DNA of 64,000 nt from Rothia koreensis (lineage in GTDB: Bacteria; Actinomycetota; Actinomycetes; Actinomycetales; Micrococcaceae), in contig NZ_NOIQ01000007.1 of NCBI RefSeq assembly GCF_004136575.1, positions 1 to 64,000 of the forward strand. Direction: 5' to 3'. Positions 9,236 through 18,125 of the stretch are shown in pieces. The first letter of the stretch is position 1. Every line of letters starts with the position of its first letter. A program made the translations under genes and the position numbers. The notes under the pieces are model-generated. The model was not told the origin of the DNA. It made no database searches and was given only the letters and a program-made list of their open reading frames with translations.

Positions 9236-10390
9236 ATGATCACCGACGGCTTCCTCTTCTTGGGGGTCTTGCTTGCGCTGGCTGCTGTCATCGTCTATTG
9301 CGAGAAACGCTCTCGCTTGGCCTTCTTCCGGTATGTGCCGGGCTTCGTGCTCATGTACATCATCACCGCGCTGCTGAATACCGTGGGGGTCTTCAGTCAG
9401 GACGACGAAGTCGTCGACCTCGGAGCCGGGGTCCAGGACGCCCTGCTGCCCGCGATGATCCTGTTGCTGCTCTTCCAGTGCGACATCCGCAAGATCATCA
9501 AACTCGGGCCCAAACTGTTGCTGACCTACGTGGTCACGGCCTTCAGCATCTTCCTAGGCTTCGTCGTCTCGTTCCTGATCCTCCACGCCGTGTTGGACCC
9601 GGAGGCATGGAAGGCACTCGGCGCGCTCGCGGCATCCTGGACCGGGGGTTCCGCCAACATGGTGGCCGTCCAGTCGATCCTGCACGCGCCCCAGGACGTC
9701 TTCGGATACGTGCTGATCGTCGACACGATCATCTACTCCTTGTGGCTCCTGGTCATGTTCGGCTCGGTCTCGGTCTCGGACAAATTCAACAAGTGGACGA
9801 AGGCCGACACGCGGTACCTGGATGTGCACGCGAATGACGAAGAGACCGCGGACCAGAAGCCCATCGACCTGACCTCCCTGATCTGCGTGATCGGATTCAG
9901 CATCTTCATCTCCGCCGCGGCCTCCGGCATCGGCGGTCTCCTGCCGGAAATCGGCGTCGTCATCACCTCGAGCACCTGGACGATCCTGATCGTCAGCGTT
10001 CTCGGCCTGGTCATCGGCTCCACGAAGCTCGGCAACGTCGCGGGTTCCAGCGAGGTGGCGATGGTCATGCTCTACATGATCATCGGGATCATCGCCTCCC
10101 AGTCCGACTTCGCGTCGCTGGGTCAGGCCCCGCTCTACCTCGTCGCCGGTGTGATCGTGATGATCGTGCACGTCGCCGTCGTGGTGCTCTACGCGAAGCT
10201 GACTCGCACCGAGCTGTTCAGCCTGGCCGTGGCGAGTACCGCCAATATCGGCGGCATCGCCTCGGCGCCCGTGGTCGCGAGCGCGTTCAACCGCCAGCTC
10301 GTGCCCGTGGGTGTTCTGTTCGCGCTGATCGGCGCATTCGCCGGAACTTTCTTCGGCCTCATGACGGCACAGGTTCTGTCGCTGCTCTGA
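9236..10390 (+). CDS. DUF819 family membrane protein, putative permease (YjcL-like)
   Basis: 384 residues with roughly ten hydrophobic segments. The DUF819 core ALLPAMILLLLFQCDIRKII and ALAASWTGGSANMVAVQ are clear. A second half beginning at about residue 215 has its own hydrophobic repeats, ending with ASTANIGGIASAPVVASAF. The start is ATG 9236, after AAAGGAAACGAGC. The family resembles ion-coupled carboxylate carriers, but no substrate is established. Being first in an operon with a dipeptide epimerase and a YkfC-like endopeptidase suggests uptake of a cell-wall peptide; this is inference. Confidence 0.85.
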   Translation: MITDGFLFLGVLLALAAVIVYCEKRSRLAFFRYVPGFVLMYIITALLNTVGVFSQDDEVVDLGAGVQDALLPAMILLLLFQCDIRKIIKLGPKLLLTYVVTAFSIFLGFVVSFLILHAVLDPEAWKALGALAASWTGGSANMVAVQSILHAPQDVFGYVLIVDTIIYSLWLLVMFGSVSVSDKFNKWTKADTRYLDVHANDEETADQKPIDLTSLICVIGFSIFISAAASGIGGLLPEIGVVITSSTWTILIVSVLGLVIGSTKLGNVAGSSEVAMVMLYMIIGIIASQSDFASLGQAPLYLVAGVIVMIVHVAVVVLYAKLTRTELFSLAVASTANIGGIASAPVVASAFNRQLVPVGVLFALIGAFAGTFFGLMTAQVLSLL

Positions 10391-10424
10391 CGCCTGCCGC
10401 CCACACTCTTCGGAAAGGACAATC

Positions 10425-11537
10425 ATGACGACGAACGGACTGAACCGGCTGCGGGACCTCCGCGCCATGCCGTACAGCGGACCGCTCAAGCGGCCGTTCA
10501 TCACCTCGCGGCGGCGCGTCGAGTCCGTGCAAGGCGTGCTCGTCGAACTCGAGCTCGAGGACGGCTCCATCGGATACGGGACGGCCGCCGAGACCTGGGC
10601 GGTCACCGGGGAATCGGTGGCCTCATCCCTGGCCGCGATCAACGGGCCGGTGTTCGAGGCACTCACCGGCCGCGACCTCTCCCTGCGGGAGGCCGAGGAC
10701 GCGATCGCGAGCTGCTGCGTGGGAAACACCAGCGCCAAGGCCGCGGTCGACGTGGCCCTTCATGACGCCTGGGCCTCAGGACTCGGTGTGCCCCTGGCCG
10801 TCGCCCTGGGCGGACGGCCCGACGCACACGCTGCCACGGACATGACGATCAGCCTGGACGACCCGGAGGCCATGGCCCGCGAGGCCATCGCCGCCAGCTC
10901 GGACGGATTCGAGATTCTCAAGGTCAAATTGGGCGGGGACCCCGCCGTCGACCTCAATCGACTCGAATCCGTTCACGAGGCCGTGCCCTCGGCCCGATTC
11001 CGCCTCGATGCCAACCAGGGATGGGGTGCGAAGGAAGCCATCCGCATGATTCGCCGCATCGAGGACGCCGGCATACCGGTCGATCTGGTCGAACAACCCA
11101 CGCCCAAGGCCAACCTGGACGCGTTGGCCCAGGTCACGGCCGCCGTCGATACCCCGGTCATGGCCGACGAGTCCGTGGCCGACGAACGTGACGCGTGGGA
11201 GATTCTGCGCCGAGAGGCAGCGGATCTCATCAACATCAAACTCGCCAAATGCGGAGGCATCCGTCCGGCGCTTGCCATCGCCGACCTGGCCGCAACCGCC
11301 GGTGTCGGCTGCATGATGGGCGCCATGATGGAGCCCCGCGTCTCGGTCGCTGCGGCGGCCCACGTGGCTCTCGCGCACCCCAATATCCAGCTCGTCGATC
11401 TGGACTCCGCCGAATGGATCCAGGACCCGCGGATCGCCGGCGGGTACGAGCTCGAGGGCTCCCGGCTCTCACTCACCGAGGCACCCGGTCTCGGCATGTC
11501 AATGGATTCTGCACTCACCGAAGGGACAGCACCATGA
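10425..11537 (+). CDS. Dipeptide (L-Ala-D/L-Glu) epimerase, enolase superfamily
   Basis: A 370-residue enolase-superfamily enzyme of the muconate-lactonizing subgroup. The KxK pair is in ILKVKLGGDP (about residue 167). The metal ligands are the Asp in RLDANQGW, the Glu in LVEQPTP and the Asp in MADESV. The opposing catalytic Lys is in NIKLAKCGG. Together they mark an L-Ala-D/L-Glu epimerase as in YcjG/YkfB, which converts murein-derived L-Ala-D-Glu to the all-L dipeptide. A GGAAAGGA ribosome site precedes the ATG. The stop overlaps the next start (ATGA). Related epimerases accept other dipeptides, so exact specificity is open. Confidence 0.87.
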   Translation: MTTNGLNRLRDLRAMPYSGPLKRPFITSRRRVESVQGVLVELELEDGSIGYGTAAETWAVTGESVASSLAAINGPVFEALTGRDLSLREAEDAIASCCVGNTSAKAAVDVALHDAWASGLGVPLAVALGGRPDAHAATDMTISLDDPEAMAREAIAASSDGFEILKVKLGGDPAVDLNRLESVHEAVPSARFRLDANQGWGAKEAIRMIRRIEDAGIPVDLVEQPTPKANLDALAQVTAAVDTPVMADESVADERDAWEILRREAADLINIKLAKCGGIRPALAIADLAATAGVGCMMGAMMEPRVSVAAAAHVALAHPNIQLVDLDSAEWIQDPRIAGGYELEGSRLSLTEAPGLGMSMDSALTEGTAP

Positions 11538-12583
11538 GATTTCACCGCTACATCGCCACGGCCGGAGCACTCGGTCTGGCCTGCTCGCTGGCCGGTGGGC
11601 CGGCACTCGCCGAGCCCGCAGACCAGGGGCAGACTGCCGCCCAACCCGGGGAGGGGATCGAGGCCGGGGACACGGCATTCGTGGACACCACGGTCGCGAC
11701 CCTGTGGGGCGAACCGGACCAGACGCGTCCCATGGACGAGCCGTCCACGACCAACCCGGTCGATCTCGACCAGTGGAACAAGAACATGGAAAAGACCGAA
11801 GACCGCGGGTGGCTGACCGGCCACACGGAGACCCAGGCGGTCTACGGCTCCGAGGTCTCGGTCATCGAGACGAAGGGGGACTGGTCCAAGGTCGCGGTCA
11901 ACGATCAGTCGACGCCCAAGGACGATCGCGGATACCCGGGCTGGGTTCCCACGGGTCAACTGATCGAGAACCAGTCCTTCGATGAGCAGAAGGACTCCGG
12001 CCAACGGGCGGTCGTCACCTCGGACAAGGCGGCTCTGACCGGCGACTCGGGGGAGGACGGCAACAACCTCAACCTGAGCTTCAACACGGAACTGCCGGTG
12101 GTCTCGCAGGATGGTTCGTCGGTTCAGGTGGGGCTGCCGAATGGTGGAACCGGATCGGTCCAGGCGACGGACGTCTCGGTGTACGCACCGGGGGAGAAGC
12201 CCGAGCGGCCGACCGGCGAACAGGTCGTCGAGACCGGCAAACAATTCGACGGGCTGCGTTACCTGTGGGCGGGTGTCTCCTCCTACGGGTACGACTGCTC
12301 CGGCTTCACGTACAGCATGTACCGGGCCCACGGCATCGTTATCCCGCGCGACGCCGACGCCCAGGCAGAGTTCGGCCAGGATGTGGCGGAGGACGACCTC
12401 CAGCCCGGCGACCTGCTGTTCTTTGCCCAGCCCGGAGGCACCGGGGCCGTGCACCACGTCGGGATGTACATGGGCGACGGCAAGATGATTCACGCCCCCA
12501 ACGAGTCGACGACCGTGTCGGTGACCGATTGGAAGCAATGGGACTCCAAGGACGAGTTCTCCGGAGCGAAGCGGATGCTCTGA
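11534..12583 (+). CDS. Secreted NlpC/P60 gamma-D-glutamyl-L-diamino acid endopeptidase (YkfC-like)
   Basis: 349 residues. A Sec signal peptide ends near GGPALA-EP. Two SH3b-like regions follow; the motifs VATLWGEP, NPVDLDQW, GDWSKVAV and GYPGWVPTGQL match YkfC-type proteins. A C-terminal NlpC/P60 domain carries the catalytic Cys in YGYDCSGFT and the His in VHHVGMYMG, then HAPN. YkfC enzymes cut the gamma-D-Glu-L-diamino acid bond of murein peptides with a free N-terminal L-Ala, releasing L-Ala-D-Glu, the substrate of the upstream epimerase. Translation is coupled to the epimerase gene by a 4-base overlap. Confidence 0.9.
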   Translation: MRFHRYIATAGALGLACSLAGGPALAEPADQGQTAAQPGEGIEAGDTAFVDTTVATLWGEPDQTRPMDEPSTTNPVDLDQWNKNMEKTEDRGWLTGHTETQAVYGSEVSVIETKGDWSKVAVNDQSTPKDDRGYPGWVPTGQLIENQSFDEQKDSGQRAVVTSDKAALTGDSGEDGNNLNLSFNTELPVVSQDGSSVQVGLPNGGTGSVQATDVSVYAPGEKPERPTGEQVVETGKQFDGLRYLWAGVSSYGYDCSGFTYSMYRAHGIVIPRDADAQAEFGQDVAEDDLQPGDLLFFAQPGGTGAVHHVGMYMGDGKMIHAPNESTTVSVTDWKQWDSKDEFSGAKRML

Positions 12584-12590
12584 CCCCAGC

Positions 12591-12648
12591 CTGCTCCGTC
12601 CGGGGCCGGATCGCCCGGCCCCGGATGTCCCGGCCCCGAACGGAGCAG
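12591..12648. terminator. Bidirectional terminator between the endopeptidase and entC
   Basis: A 19-base inverted repeat (12591-12609 with 12630-12648), with one G·T-type mismatch, lies in the 86-base gap between convergent genes. An additional inner GC-rich repeat fills the loop. It can serve both strands. Confidence 0.75.
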
Positions 12649-12669
12649 ATTGCGCCGGTGTGACCGGCC

Positions 12670-13827
12670 TCAGACCAGGCCGTTGAGCGCGCGCAAAACC
12701 GTACCGAACTTCGAAGCGGTCTCCGCGTGCTCGCTCTCGGGATCGGATCCAGCCACGATCCCGGCCCCCGCGTACAAGGTGATGAACTGCCCCGCGAGGC
12801 TCGCGCAGCGCAGGGCCAGCGACCAGCGACCGTTGCCGGAGGAATCGGTCCAGCCCACCAGGCCGGAATAATAGCTGCGCGACCCGCCCTCGAGGTCCAG
12901 GATCGTGCGCACGGCAGGACCCACCGGGGTTCCGCCCACGGCGGGCGTCGGGTGGATGGCGAGGGCGGCTTCCAAGGCCGAGACCTCGGGTGCCAGGCGA
13001 CCGGTGATCCGCGTGCCGAGGTGCCACATCGAATCCGTCACGAACAGCTGGGGACGGACGGGTACCTGGAGCTCGCTCGCGAGACGGCCGATCGATTCAC
13101 GGATGTGCCGGGTCACGAAGCCGTGCTCGTGCAGGTCCTTGGCCGATGACGAGAGCAGGCGCGTGGCGTCTTCGGCGTCGGGCCCTCCGGGGGAACGACC
13201 GAGGGAACCCGCCAAGGGATGAGTCACGAATCTGGAGTCGTTGACGTCCGCTATGATTTCCGGGCTCGCACCGATCCAGGAGGTGCCGTCCTCCAGCCGG
13301 ACGCGGAAGACGTCGGCGCGGCCGCCCACGGCGGACAAGCGGTCGAACAGACGCTCCTCGGCGCCCCGGCGGTCCGCGTCCTTGAGCCGCATGGTCATCG
13401 TCCGGGACAGGACCACTTTCTCCAGGCTCCCGGAACCGATCCGGTCCAGCGCCTCGGAGACGTTGTGCCGAAACCGCTCGGACTCGGGCGCAGCGGGCAG
13501 CTGTCCGGGAACGACGTCGCCCGACCCGGACGCGACGTGAGGGGTCCACACGGCGTCGTCGGTCATGCGCAATTCGGCGGGCTCGGACAGATCGAAGGGG
13601 ATCATTCCGCACAGCACCTGTGTTCGTCCGGTGGCGCGCTCCCGCTCCTGCAGATCATGGATGACCTCCCGGGCCGCCCCCGGACTCCGGCCGAAGACCG
13701 GCCGCAGGACCTCGCCTCCGGAGGCTTCCAGGGTCCACCTGCCGGAGGAGAAGGCGAAATCCGCGTTCCCATCCGCCGGGGCAGTCGCGGTCGACGTCGG
13801 TCTTTCATCGAGTAGGGGAGAATTCAT
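12670..13827 (-). CDS. entC: Isochorismate synthase
   Basis: A 385-residue chorismate-binding enzyme of the EntC/DhbC type, converting chorismate to isochorismate, the first committed step to 2,3-dihydroxybenzoate. The active-site segments are LEKVVLSRTMTM, WIGASPEII, HPLAGSLGRS, IHPTPAVGGTPVG and YAGAGIVAGSDPESEHAET near the C-terminus. Its ATG overlaps the entA stop (ATGA). It is last in the left-going operon iroD-entB-entA-entC. An anthranilate or salicylate synthase is less likely given the gene neighbours. Confidence 0.93.
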   Translation of the reverse strand: MNSPLLDERPTSTATAPADGNADFAFSSGRWTLEASGGEVLRPVFGRSPGAAREVIHDLQERERATGRTQVLCGMIPFDLSEPAELRMTDDAVWTPHVASGSGDVVPGQLPAAPESERFRHNVSEALDRIGSGSLEKVVLSRTMTMRLKDADRRGAEERLFDRLSAVGGRADVFRVRLEDGTSWIGASPEIIADVNDSRFVTHPLAGSLGRSPGGPDAEDATRLLSSSAKDLHEHGFVTRHIRESIGRLASELQVPVRPQLFVTDSMWHLGTRITGRLAPEVSALEAALAIHPTPAVGGTPVGPAVRTILDLEGGSRSYYSGLVGWTDSSGNGRWSLALRCASLAGQFITLYAGAGIVAGSDPESEHAETASKFGTVLRALNGLV

Positions 13828-14624
13828 CGTTGTGTGGCGCCTCCGTCCACGGTCAGTTCGGTTGCTGTGATGTGTGCCGCCCGTGCCGACACGAGGAACT
13901 CGACGACCTCGGCAATGTCCTGAGGATCCGCGACGCGTCCCAGCGGGATTCCGGGCCGATAGAGGGTGGGATCGCCCGTCACGGTCTGTGCCGTGCGGTC
14001 CGCGCCCTGCCACAGGCCCTCGACCATGGGGGTTTTCGTGGTGCCCGGGTTGACCACCGCACACCGAATTCCCGACCCGCCGAGCTCGAGTCCGAGACTG
14101 CGGGTGTACTGGGCCGCGAATGCCTTGCTCGCCCCGTAGGCGGCGAAGTCGGCGCGCGGACCGGTTCCCGCATTGGAAGCAATGGTGACGATCGAGCGCA
14201 CGGGGCGGGTCCCGGGGTCGTGGCCTCCCTGCCGGACCATCACGCGGGCCGCCGCCGTGCTCGCCCGCAGCACGCCGAGGGCATTGACATCGATCATCCG
14301 GAGCACGTCGGCCTCCGCGGTCTCCAGTGCGGGACCCGTCGCAATCGTCCCGGCCGCGTTGACCAACGACCTGATCCGGTAACGACCCGAGAGGTCTTCG
14401 AAGAACGAGGCCACCGCGTCGGGGTCCGTCACATCCAAGTCCCTGTGCTCGACACCATCGCTCGGCCCGCCCTCGGCTCCGGGACGGGGAGCATGGGTTC
14501 GGTCCGCGGAGACCACCACGGCATCCCCGTGGTCCTCGGAACGACGCCGCAACAGATCGACGACGACTCTGCCGATGCCGCCCGAGCCTCCGGTCACGAC
14601 GATTGCTTGGGGCAAATCCTTCAC
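13824..14624 (-). CDS. entA: 2,3-dihydro-2,3-dihydroxybenzoate dehydrogenase
   Basis: A 266-residue short-chain dehydrogenase. The cofactor loop is VVTGGSGGIGRVV at the N-terminus, the catalytic pair is YGASK (about residue 163) with a preceding Ser in IASNAG, and VNPGTTKTPM follows. EntA oxidises 2,3-dihydro-DHB to 2,3-dihydroxybenzoate with NAD+. The GTG start overlaps the entB stop by 4 bases and has GAGGAG upstream. Assignment within the very large SDR family relies on its place between entB and entC. Confidence 0.88.
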   Translation of the reverse strand: MKDLPQAIVVTGGSGGIGRVVVDLLRRRSEDHGDAVVVSADRTHAPRPGAEGGPSDGVEHRDLDVTDPDAVASFFEDLSGRYRIRSLVNAAGTIATGPALETAEADVLRMIDVNALGVLRASTAAARVMVRQGGHDPGTRPVRSIVTIASNAGTGPRADFAAYGASKAFAAQYTRSLGLELGGSGIRCAVVNPGTTKTPMVEGLWQGADRTAQTVTGDPTLYRPGIPLGRVADPQDIAEVVEFLVSARAAHITATELTVDGGATQR

Positions 14625-15301
14625 GAGGCCATCTCCTCGACGCGCCGCTCGCCGCTGACCCGCGCGGGCGCGAACGGGCCCTGGACGATCTCATCGGTCG
14701 TGCACACCTGTCCGCACCGTCCGGCCACGTAGTCGAGCGCCATCCGGTGGTGCTCCAGGTCGAAATCGGCTTGGGCATCCGCGACGAAGAACACCTGGAT
14801 GCCCTCCATATACGCCTCCAAGGCGGTGGTCAGGCACCCGATGTGCGAATAGACGCCGGCGATCACCAGCTGGTCCCGCCCGTGATTGCGCAACCTGTAA
14901 TCCAGGTCGGTGCGGTAGAACGCGCTGTACCTCCACTTGGTCAGGACGGCGTCCTGCTCACCGGGAGCAAGCTCGTCGATGATGCCCGCGGCGTGCTCAT
15001 TCGTCAGCCCGGGACCCCAGAAATCGGTCAGGAGCTGGCGATCGGCCGGGTCCTGGGACGGTGGTTGCGCCGTGTAGACCACCGGGGCGCCTGCTTCGTG
15101 GAAGAAGTCGCGCAGGACGCGGGAGCGCTGAACGGCGGTCTCGATCTGGGAGCCGGGGCTCCGGTCGAAAGCATCGACGAAATGGTTCTGCATGTCGTGG
15201 ACGAGCAGCAGGGCCCGGTTCGGATCGAGCTGCCACTCGGTCCTGTTGGGCCACGGCGACTGGGCGTCGAGGCTGTACGTATCAATACTGGGCAGGGGCA
15301 A
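14621..15301 (-). CDS. entB: Isochorismatase, stand-alone (no carrier domain)
   Basis: A 226-residue isochorismatase hydrolase. The catalytic triad is visible: Asp in LLVHDMQNHF, Lys in LTKWRYSAF, Cys in SHIGCLTTALEAYM. It hydrolyses isochorismate to 2,3-dihydro-DHB and pyruvate. E. coli EntB and B. subtilis DhbB carry a C-terminal aryl carrier domain, but this protein ends just after the hydrolase fold. The carrier is encoded separately at 26854-27093. The TTG start is supported by GAGGAG five bases upstream. It overlaps the end of iroD by 20 bases. Confidence 0.92.
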   Translation of the reverse strand: MPLPSIDTYSLDAQSPWPNRTEWQLDPNRALLLVHDMQNHFVDAFDRSPGSQIETAVQRSRVLRDFFHEAGAPVVYTAQPPSQDPADRQLLTDFWGPGLTNEHAAGIIDELAPGEQDAVLTKWRYSAFYRTDLDYRLRNHGRDQLVIAGVYSHIGCLTTALEAYMEGIQVFFVADAQADFDLEHHRMALDYVAGRCGQVCTTDEIVQGPFAPARVSGERRVEEMAS

Positions 15302-16643
15302 TGGAACTCCTCATCGATGGGTCGAAGTAACTGTCCGAAGTCCGCTCTTCGTGCGGTTCGGTCCTCAGCGCTCGGGCCAGGCCGTCGACGACGGCGCCGC
15401 GCCACCACGCGAAGTCATGACCGCCGGTGTACATCGTCAGCGCGCTGGACCACCCGGCGTCGAGCATGGTCCGGTGCAGGATTCGGCCCCGCGGGACGGT
15501 GAGACCCTCGCGCTCGCCGATCGCGATCTCCACGGACACGTCCTCCGGCGTCGAGGCCTGGTACCGCTCGGTGATCCAGTCCATGCCCTCCCGGGTCCCG
15601 AGATCGTGCGGCTTCGAGGCACCGTCCGGGGTCCACCAGAGCGAGGGGGAATGGGCGAGGGCGTGTCCGAAAGCGTGCGGCAATTCCAGGGCCGCGACGA
15701 GTGCGGAGAGGCCACCCAGGCTCTGACCTGCGATGATCCTGCCTTCGCGGCCCCTGAGCCCGATGCCCACGGTCCGGGCGCAGTCCTCGGCCCACGCCGT
15801 TGCGTGCTCGGCGACGTCGCGCAGGAAACCCGTGTTCGCCCCGAGGCGCGCGATCCGGTCCGGGGTGTCGTTGTTGGCGATGCCCAGGACGGCCACCGGA
15901 GGAATCCGGCCCGAGTCCGCGGCCGCCTCCAGCGCGTAGGGCAGCCAGAGGTTTCCGAACCAGTTCTCGGCGTCGAAGATCGTGAGCAGGGGAAGGTGCG
16001 CCGCCTGGTGTTCGTTCTGCATCACGGACGGGAGGTAGAGCCAGTGGTCCCTCGCGCGGCCCGAGGCCTCGGCGTGGGGGAGAGCCCTGACGTCGCGCAC
16101 GATGCGCCCGCGCAGCCTGCGAGACCTGTGGTCATCCCACTCCCGTTGGGAAGGAGCCGCGGGCCCGGAGTGGATCGACAGGCCGTGCCGGCCCCGGTCC
16201 ACCAGGGGTTGCCCGGTGTTGAACGGGTCGAGCAACGAATCGTAGGCATTGAACCGAGGCGGACCGGAGCGTCGCTGCTGGTCCGGCGACATGGGCGTGA
16301 AGGCGTAACTGACGCGCAAGGACGGTTCGAGCTCGAGGGTTCGGACCCAGATGTCCGTCCCGGGGACGTGCCGCATCAGTCCGTGGTCGTAGAGGGCCTT
16401 GTCCGTCACGCGGTTCATGGCCAGATGGACGGATTCGGCTCCCTCGGCGTCGTCGCGGACGTGTTTGCCCCGCCACAGGAAGGTGACGCGGTCCGACCCG
16501 GGGTCCACCACAGGTGTCCCGCGACGAGAGACCTCGGCCCACCACCGTTCCAAGTCCTCGCACGTCGCGTTGGTCATGGTTCGGGCGACCGACTCCTCGT
16601 CCAGGAAGCCGGTGGCCTCCAGAGCGTGTTCCGGTGTCTTCAT
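15282..16643 (-). CDS. iroD: Enterochelin/salmochelin esterase (Fes/IroD-like)
   Basis: About 453 residues with no signal peptide, so cytoplasmic. The N-terminal Fes-type domain has RVTFLWRGKH and AMNRVTDKALYDHGLM. The C-terminal alpha/beta hydrolase carries the nucleophile in AGQSLGGLSAL, HSPSLWWTP, and the catalytic His in YTGGHDFAWWRGAVVDGL. Fes/IroD hydrolyse the tri-serine lactone of ferric enterobactin or its glucosylated form, releasing iron inside the cell. It is first in the left-going operon. The start could also be the GTG at 16676, which has AGGA close upstream. Confidence 0.88.
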   Translation of the reverse strand: MKTPEHALEATGFLDEESVARTMTNATCEDLERWWAEVSRRGTPVVDPGSDRVTFLWRGKHVRDDAEGAESVHLAMNRVTDKALYDHGLMRHVPGTDIWVRTLELEPSLRVSYAFTPMSPDQQRRSGPPRFNAYDSLLDPFNTGQPLVDRGRHGLSIHSGPAAPSQREWDDHRSRRLRGRIVRDVRALPHAEASGRARDHWLYLPSVMQNEHQAAHLPLLTIFDAENWFGNLWLPYALEAAADSGRIPPVAVLGIANNDTPDRIARLGANTGFLRDVAEHATAWAEDCARTVGIGLRGREGRIIAGQSLGGLSALVAALELPHAFGHALAHSPSLWWTPDGASKPHDLGTREGMDWITERYQASTPEDVSVEIAIGEREGLTVPRGRILHRTMLDAGWSSALTMYTGGHDFAWWRGAVVDGLARALRTEPHEERTSDSYFDPSMRSSIAPAQY

Positions 16644-16676
16644 CGTCGGAGTTCGTCCTTGCGTCTCGGGATCCAC

Positions 16677-16898
16677 TTGTCCTGCGGCCAGCCGAGTGGC
16701 CCATAAAATAAGCTACAGAAATCTAAGCTATTCCACACGGAATCGGGAGGCGCAAGCTGGATGTGCCGTAAGTCTCCGGTATGACGCCCCGAACCAGGGG
16801 ATGAGGTAGTCAATGGACTTTGTCTTCGCGATTTGGTTAGGCTCTACAAACGCCGGGCAAAGCCAGGCCAAGCTCCCCCAAATTTTGCAAGGAATCCC
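16677..16898. promoter_or_regulatory. Divergent promoter region of the two siderophore operons
   Basis: This 222-base gap separates iroD (left) and iroB (right). It is AT-rich by local standards. It holds a direct repeat TAAGCTA at 16709-16715 and 16724-16730, close to the leftward start, which on the other strand reads like a degenerate iron-box half (ATAGCTTAG). The clearer box at 16832-16850 lies toward iroB. No small gene is evident. Confidence 0.6.
16832..16850 (+). promoter_or_regulatory. DtxR/IdeR-like iron box upstream of iroB
   Basis: The 19-mer TTTGGTTAGGCTCTACAAA matches the DtxR/IdeR consensus TTAGGTTAGGCTAACCTAA at 14 of 19 positions, with an intact central GGTTAGGCT half. It lies 49 bases before the iroB ATG. 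Iron-loaded DtxR/IdeR would repress the operon here; the regulator gene itself is not in the window. Confidence 0.55.
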
Positions 16899-18014
16899 AT
16901 GAGAGTTCTCGTCATCGGTCCGCCCCTCTACGGTCTCCTGTACCCCGTGATCTCGCTGGCACAGGGCCTGAGGGCCTCGGGGCACGACGTCGTCGTCGGG
17001 ACCGCCGGAGACATGTCCCACCGTGTGGCCGAAGCCGGCCTGGTGTCCTTCGATGCGGCACCCGGCCTGGACCCCGACGCCGAGTACCGGCGTCGTGAGG
17101 AGGAGCGCAAACGGGCCAATATCGGGACCGCGCCGGGGGACTTCTCCTTCTTCAGCCACGAGATGACGGACCGTCTCGTGGAATTCACCGGTTCCTGGAC
17201 ACCCGACCTGATCGTCTATCCGCCCCTGGGCGTGGTCGGGCGACTCCTGGGCGCCAGATTCGGTATCCCCACGGTCCTGCAGACCGTGGGCTTCGCCCAC
17301 CAGCAGAAGCACGTGGACACGGTGACCCACTCTCTCCGCGAGAAATTCGCGCAGCACGGGGTCTCGGAACCTCGCGAGGATCTGACCTGGCTCGACGTCG
17401 CACCACCGAGCATGAGCGTCCTCGACCACCCGTCCGAGCTGACCATGCCACTGAGGTATGTGCCCTACAACGGAGGCGCGGTCTTCCAGGACTGGTGGGT
17501 CCGGCCGGATCGTCCCCGGGTTCTCGTCAGCCTCGGCACCCTGAAGCCCATGGTCGATGGGCTCGACCTGATCGACTGGGTTCTCCACCGGGCCGACGAA
17601 CTCGACGCCCAGGTGGTGCTGCAGCTCAAGGACAACGCCCGGGAAGAGCTCGTCGAGGAACTGCCGGACAACGTGACCCTCACCGACTGGATCCCGATGG
17701 GCGGCCTGGTCGAGAACTCGGACGTGTTCATTCATCACGGTGGTGCAGGCAATACCTTCACAGCTCTGGCCGCGGGCGTTCCTCAGATCGTCTTCGGCGA
17801 GGGCGCAGACCGCCCGATGAATGCGCGGATCGTGCAGGAGCGCGGGTGCGGCATCGTTCCCGGCGACGGCGGCCTCACCGCCGAGACGATCCGCTCCGTC
17901 GTCCACGGTCCCGAGTACAGGGAACAGGCGGAAGAAGTCCGGTCCGAGATCCGCGGCATGCCCGGTCCTGCCGAGGTTGCCGACCGTCTCTCCGGCGTGC
18001 TGGTGGGGGTGTAG
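16899..18014 (+). CDS. iroB: IroB-like glycosyltransferase of a catecholate siderophore
   Basis: A 371-residue GT-B, family 1 glycosyltransferase. The N-terminus MRVLVIGPPLYGLLYPVISL, then FDAAPGLD and GDFSFFSHEM, and the nucleotide-sugar block FIHHGGAGNTFTALAAGVPQ closely follow IroB, as does the length. IroB attaches glucose through a C-C bond to the DHB rings of enterobactin, making salmochelins. The start at ATG 16899 is fixed by AAGGA five bases upstream. It is first in the right-going operon and adjacent to an IroC-like exporter, as in enterobacterial iro clusters. The sugar and linkage are inferred from the family. Confidence 0.85.
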   Translation: MRVLVIGPPLYGLLYPVISLAQGLRASGHDVVVGTAGDMSHRVAEAGLVSFDAAPGLDPDAEYRRREEERKRANIGTAPGDFSFFSHEMTDRLVEFTGSWTPDLIVYPPLGVVGRLLGARFGIPTVLQTVGFAHQQKHVDTVTHSLREKFAQHGVSEPREDLTWLDVAPPSMSVLDHPSELTMPLRYVPYNGGAVFQDWWVRPDRPRVLVSLGTLKPMVDGLDLIDWVLHRADELDAQVVLQLKDNAREELVEELPDNVTLTDWIPMGGLVENSDVFIHHGGAGNTFTALAAGVPQIVFGEGADRPMNARIVQERGCGIVPGDGGLTAETIRSVVHGPEYREQAEEVRSEIRGMPGPAEVADRLSGVLVGV

Positions 18015-18125
18015 ACGATCGTATCCACCACCGAATCCCAGACGGATCGTGAACACAACGAGGGATACCTCCGGCGCCTGCTGAGGGTTTGTTGCGAATT
18101 TCCCGGCCTCGTCGGTCTCATCCTC

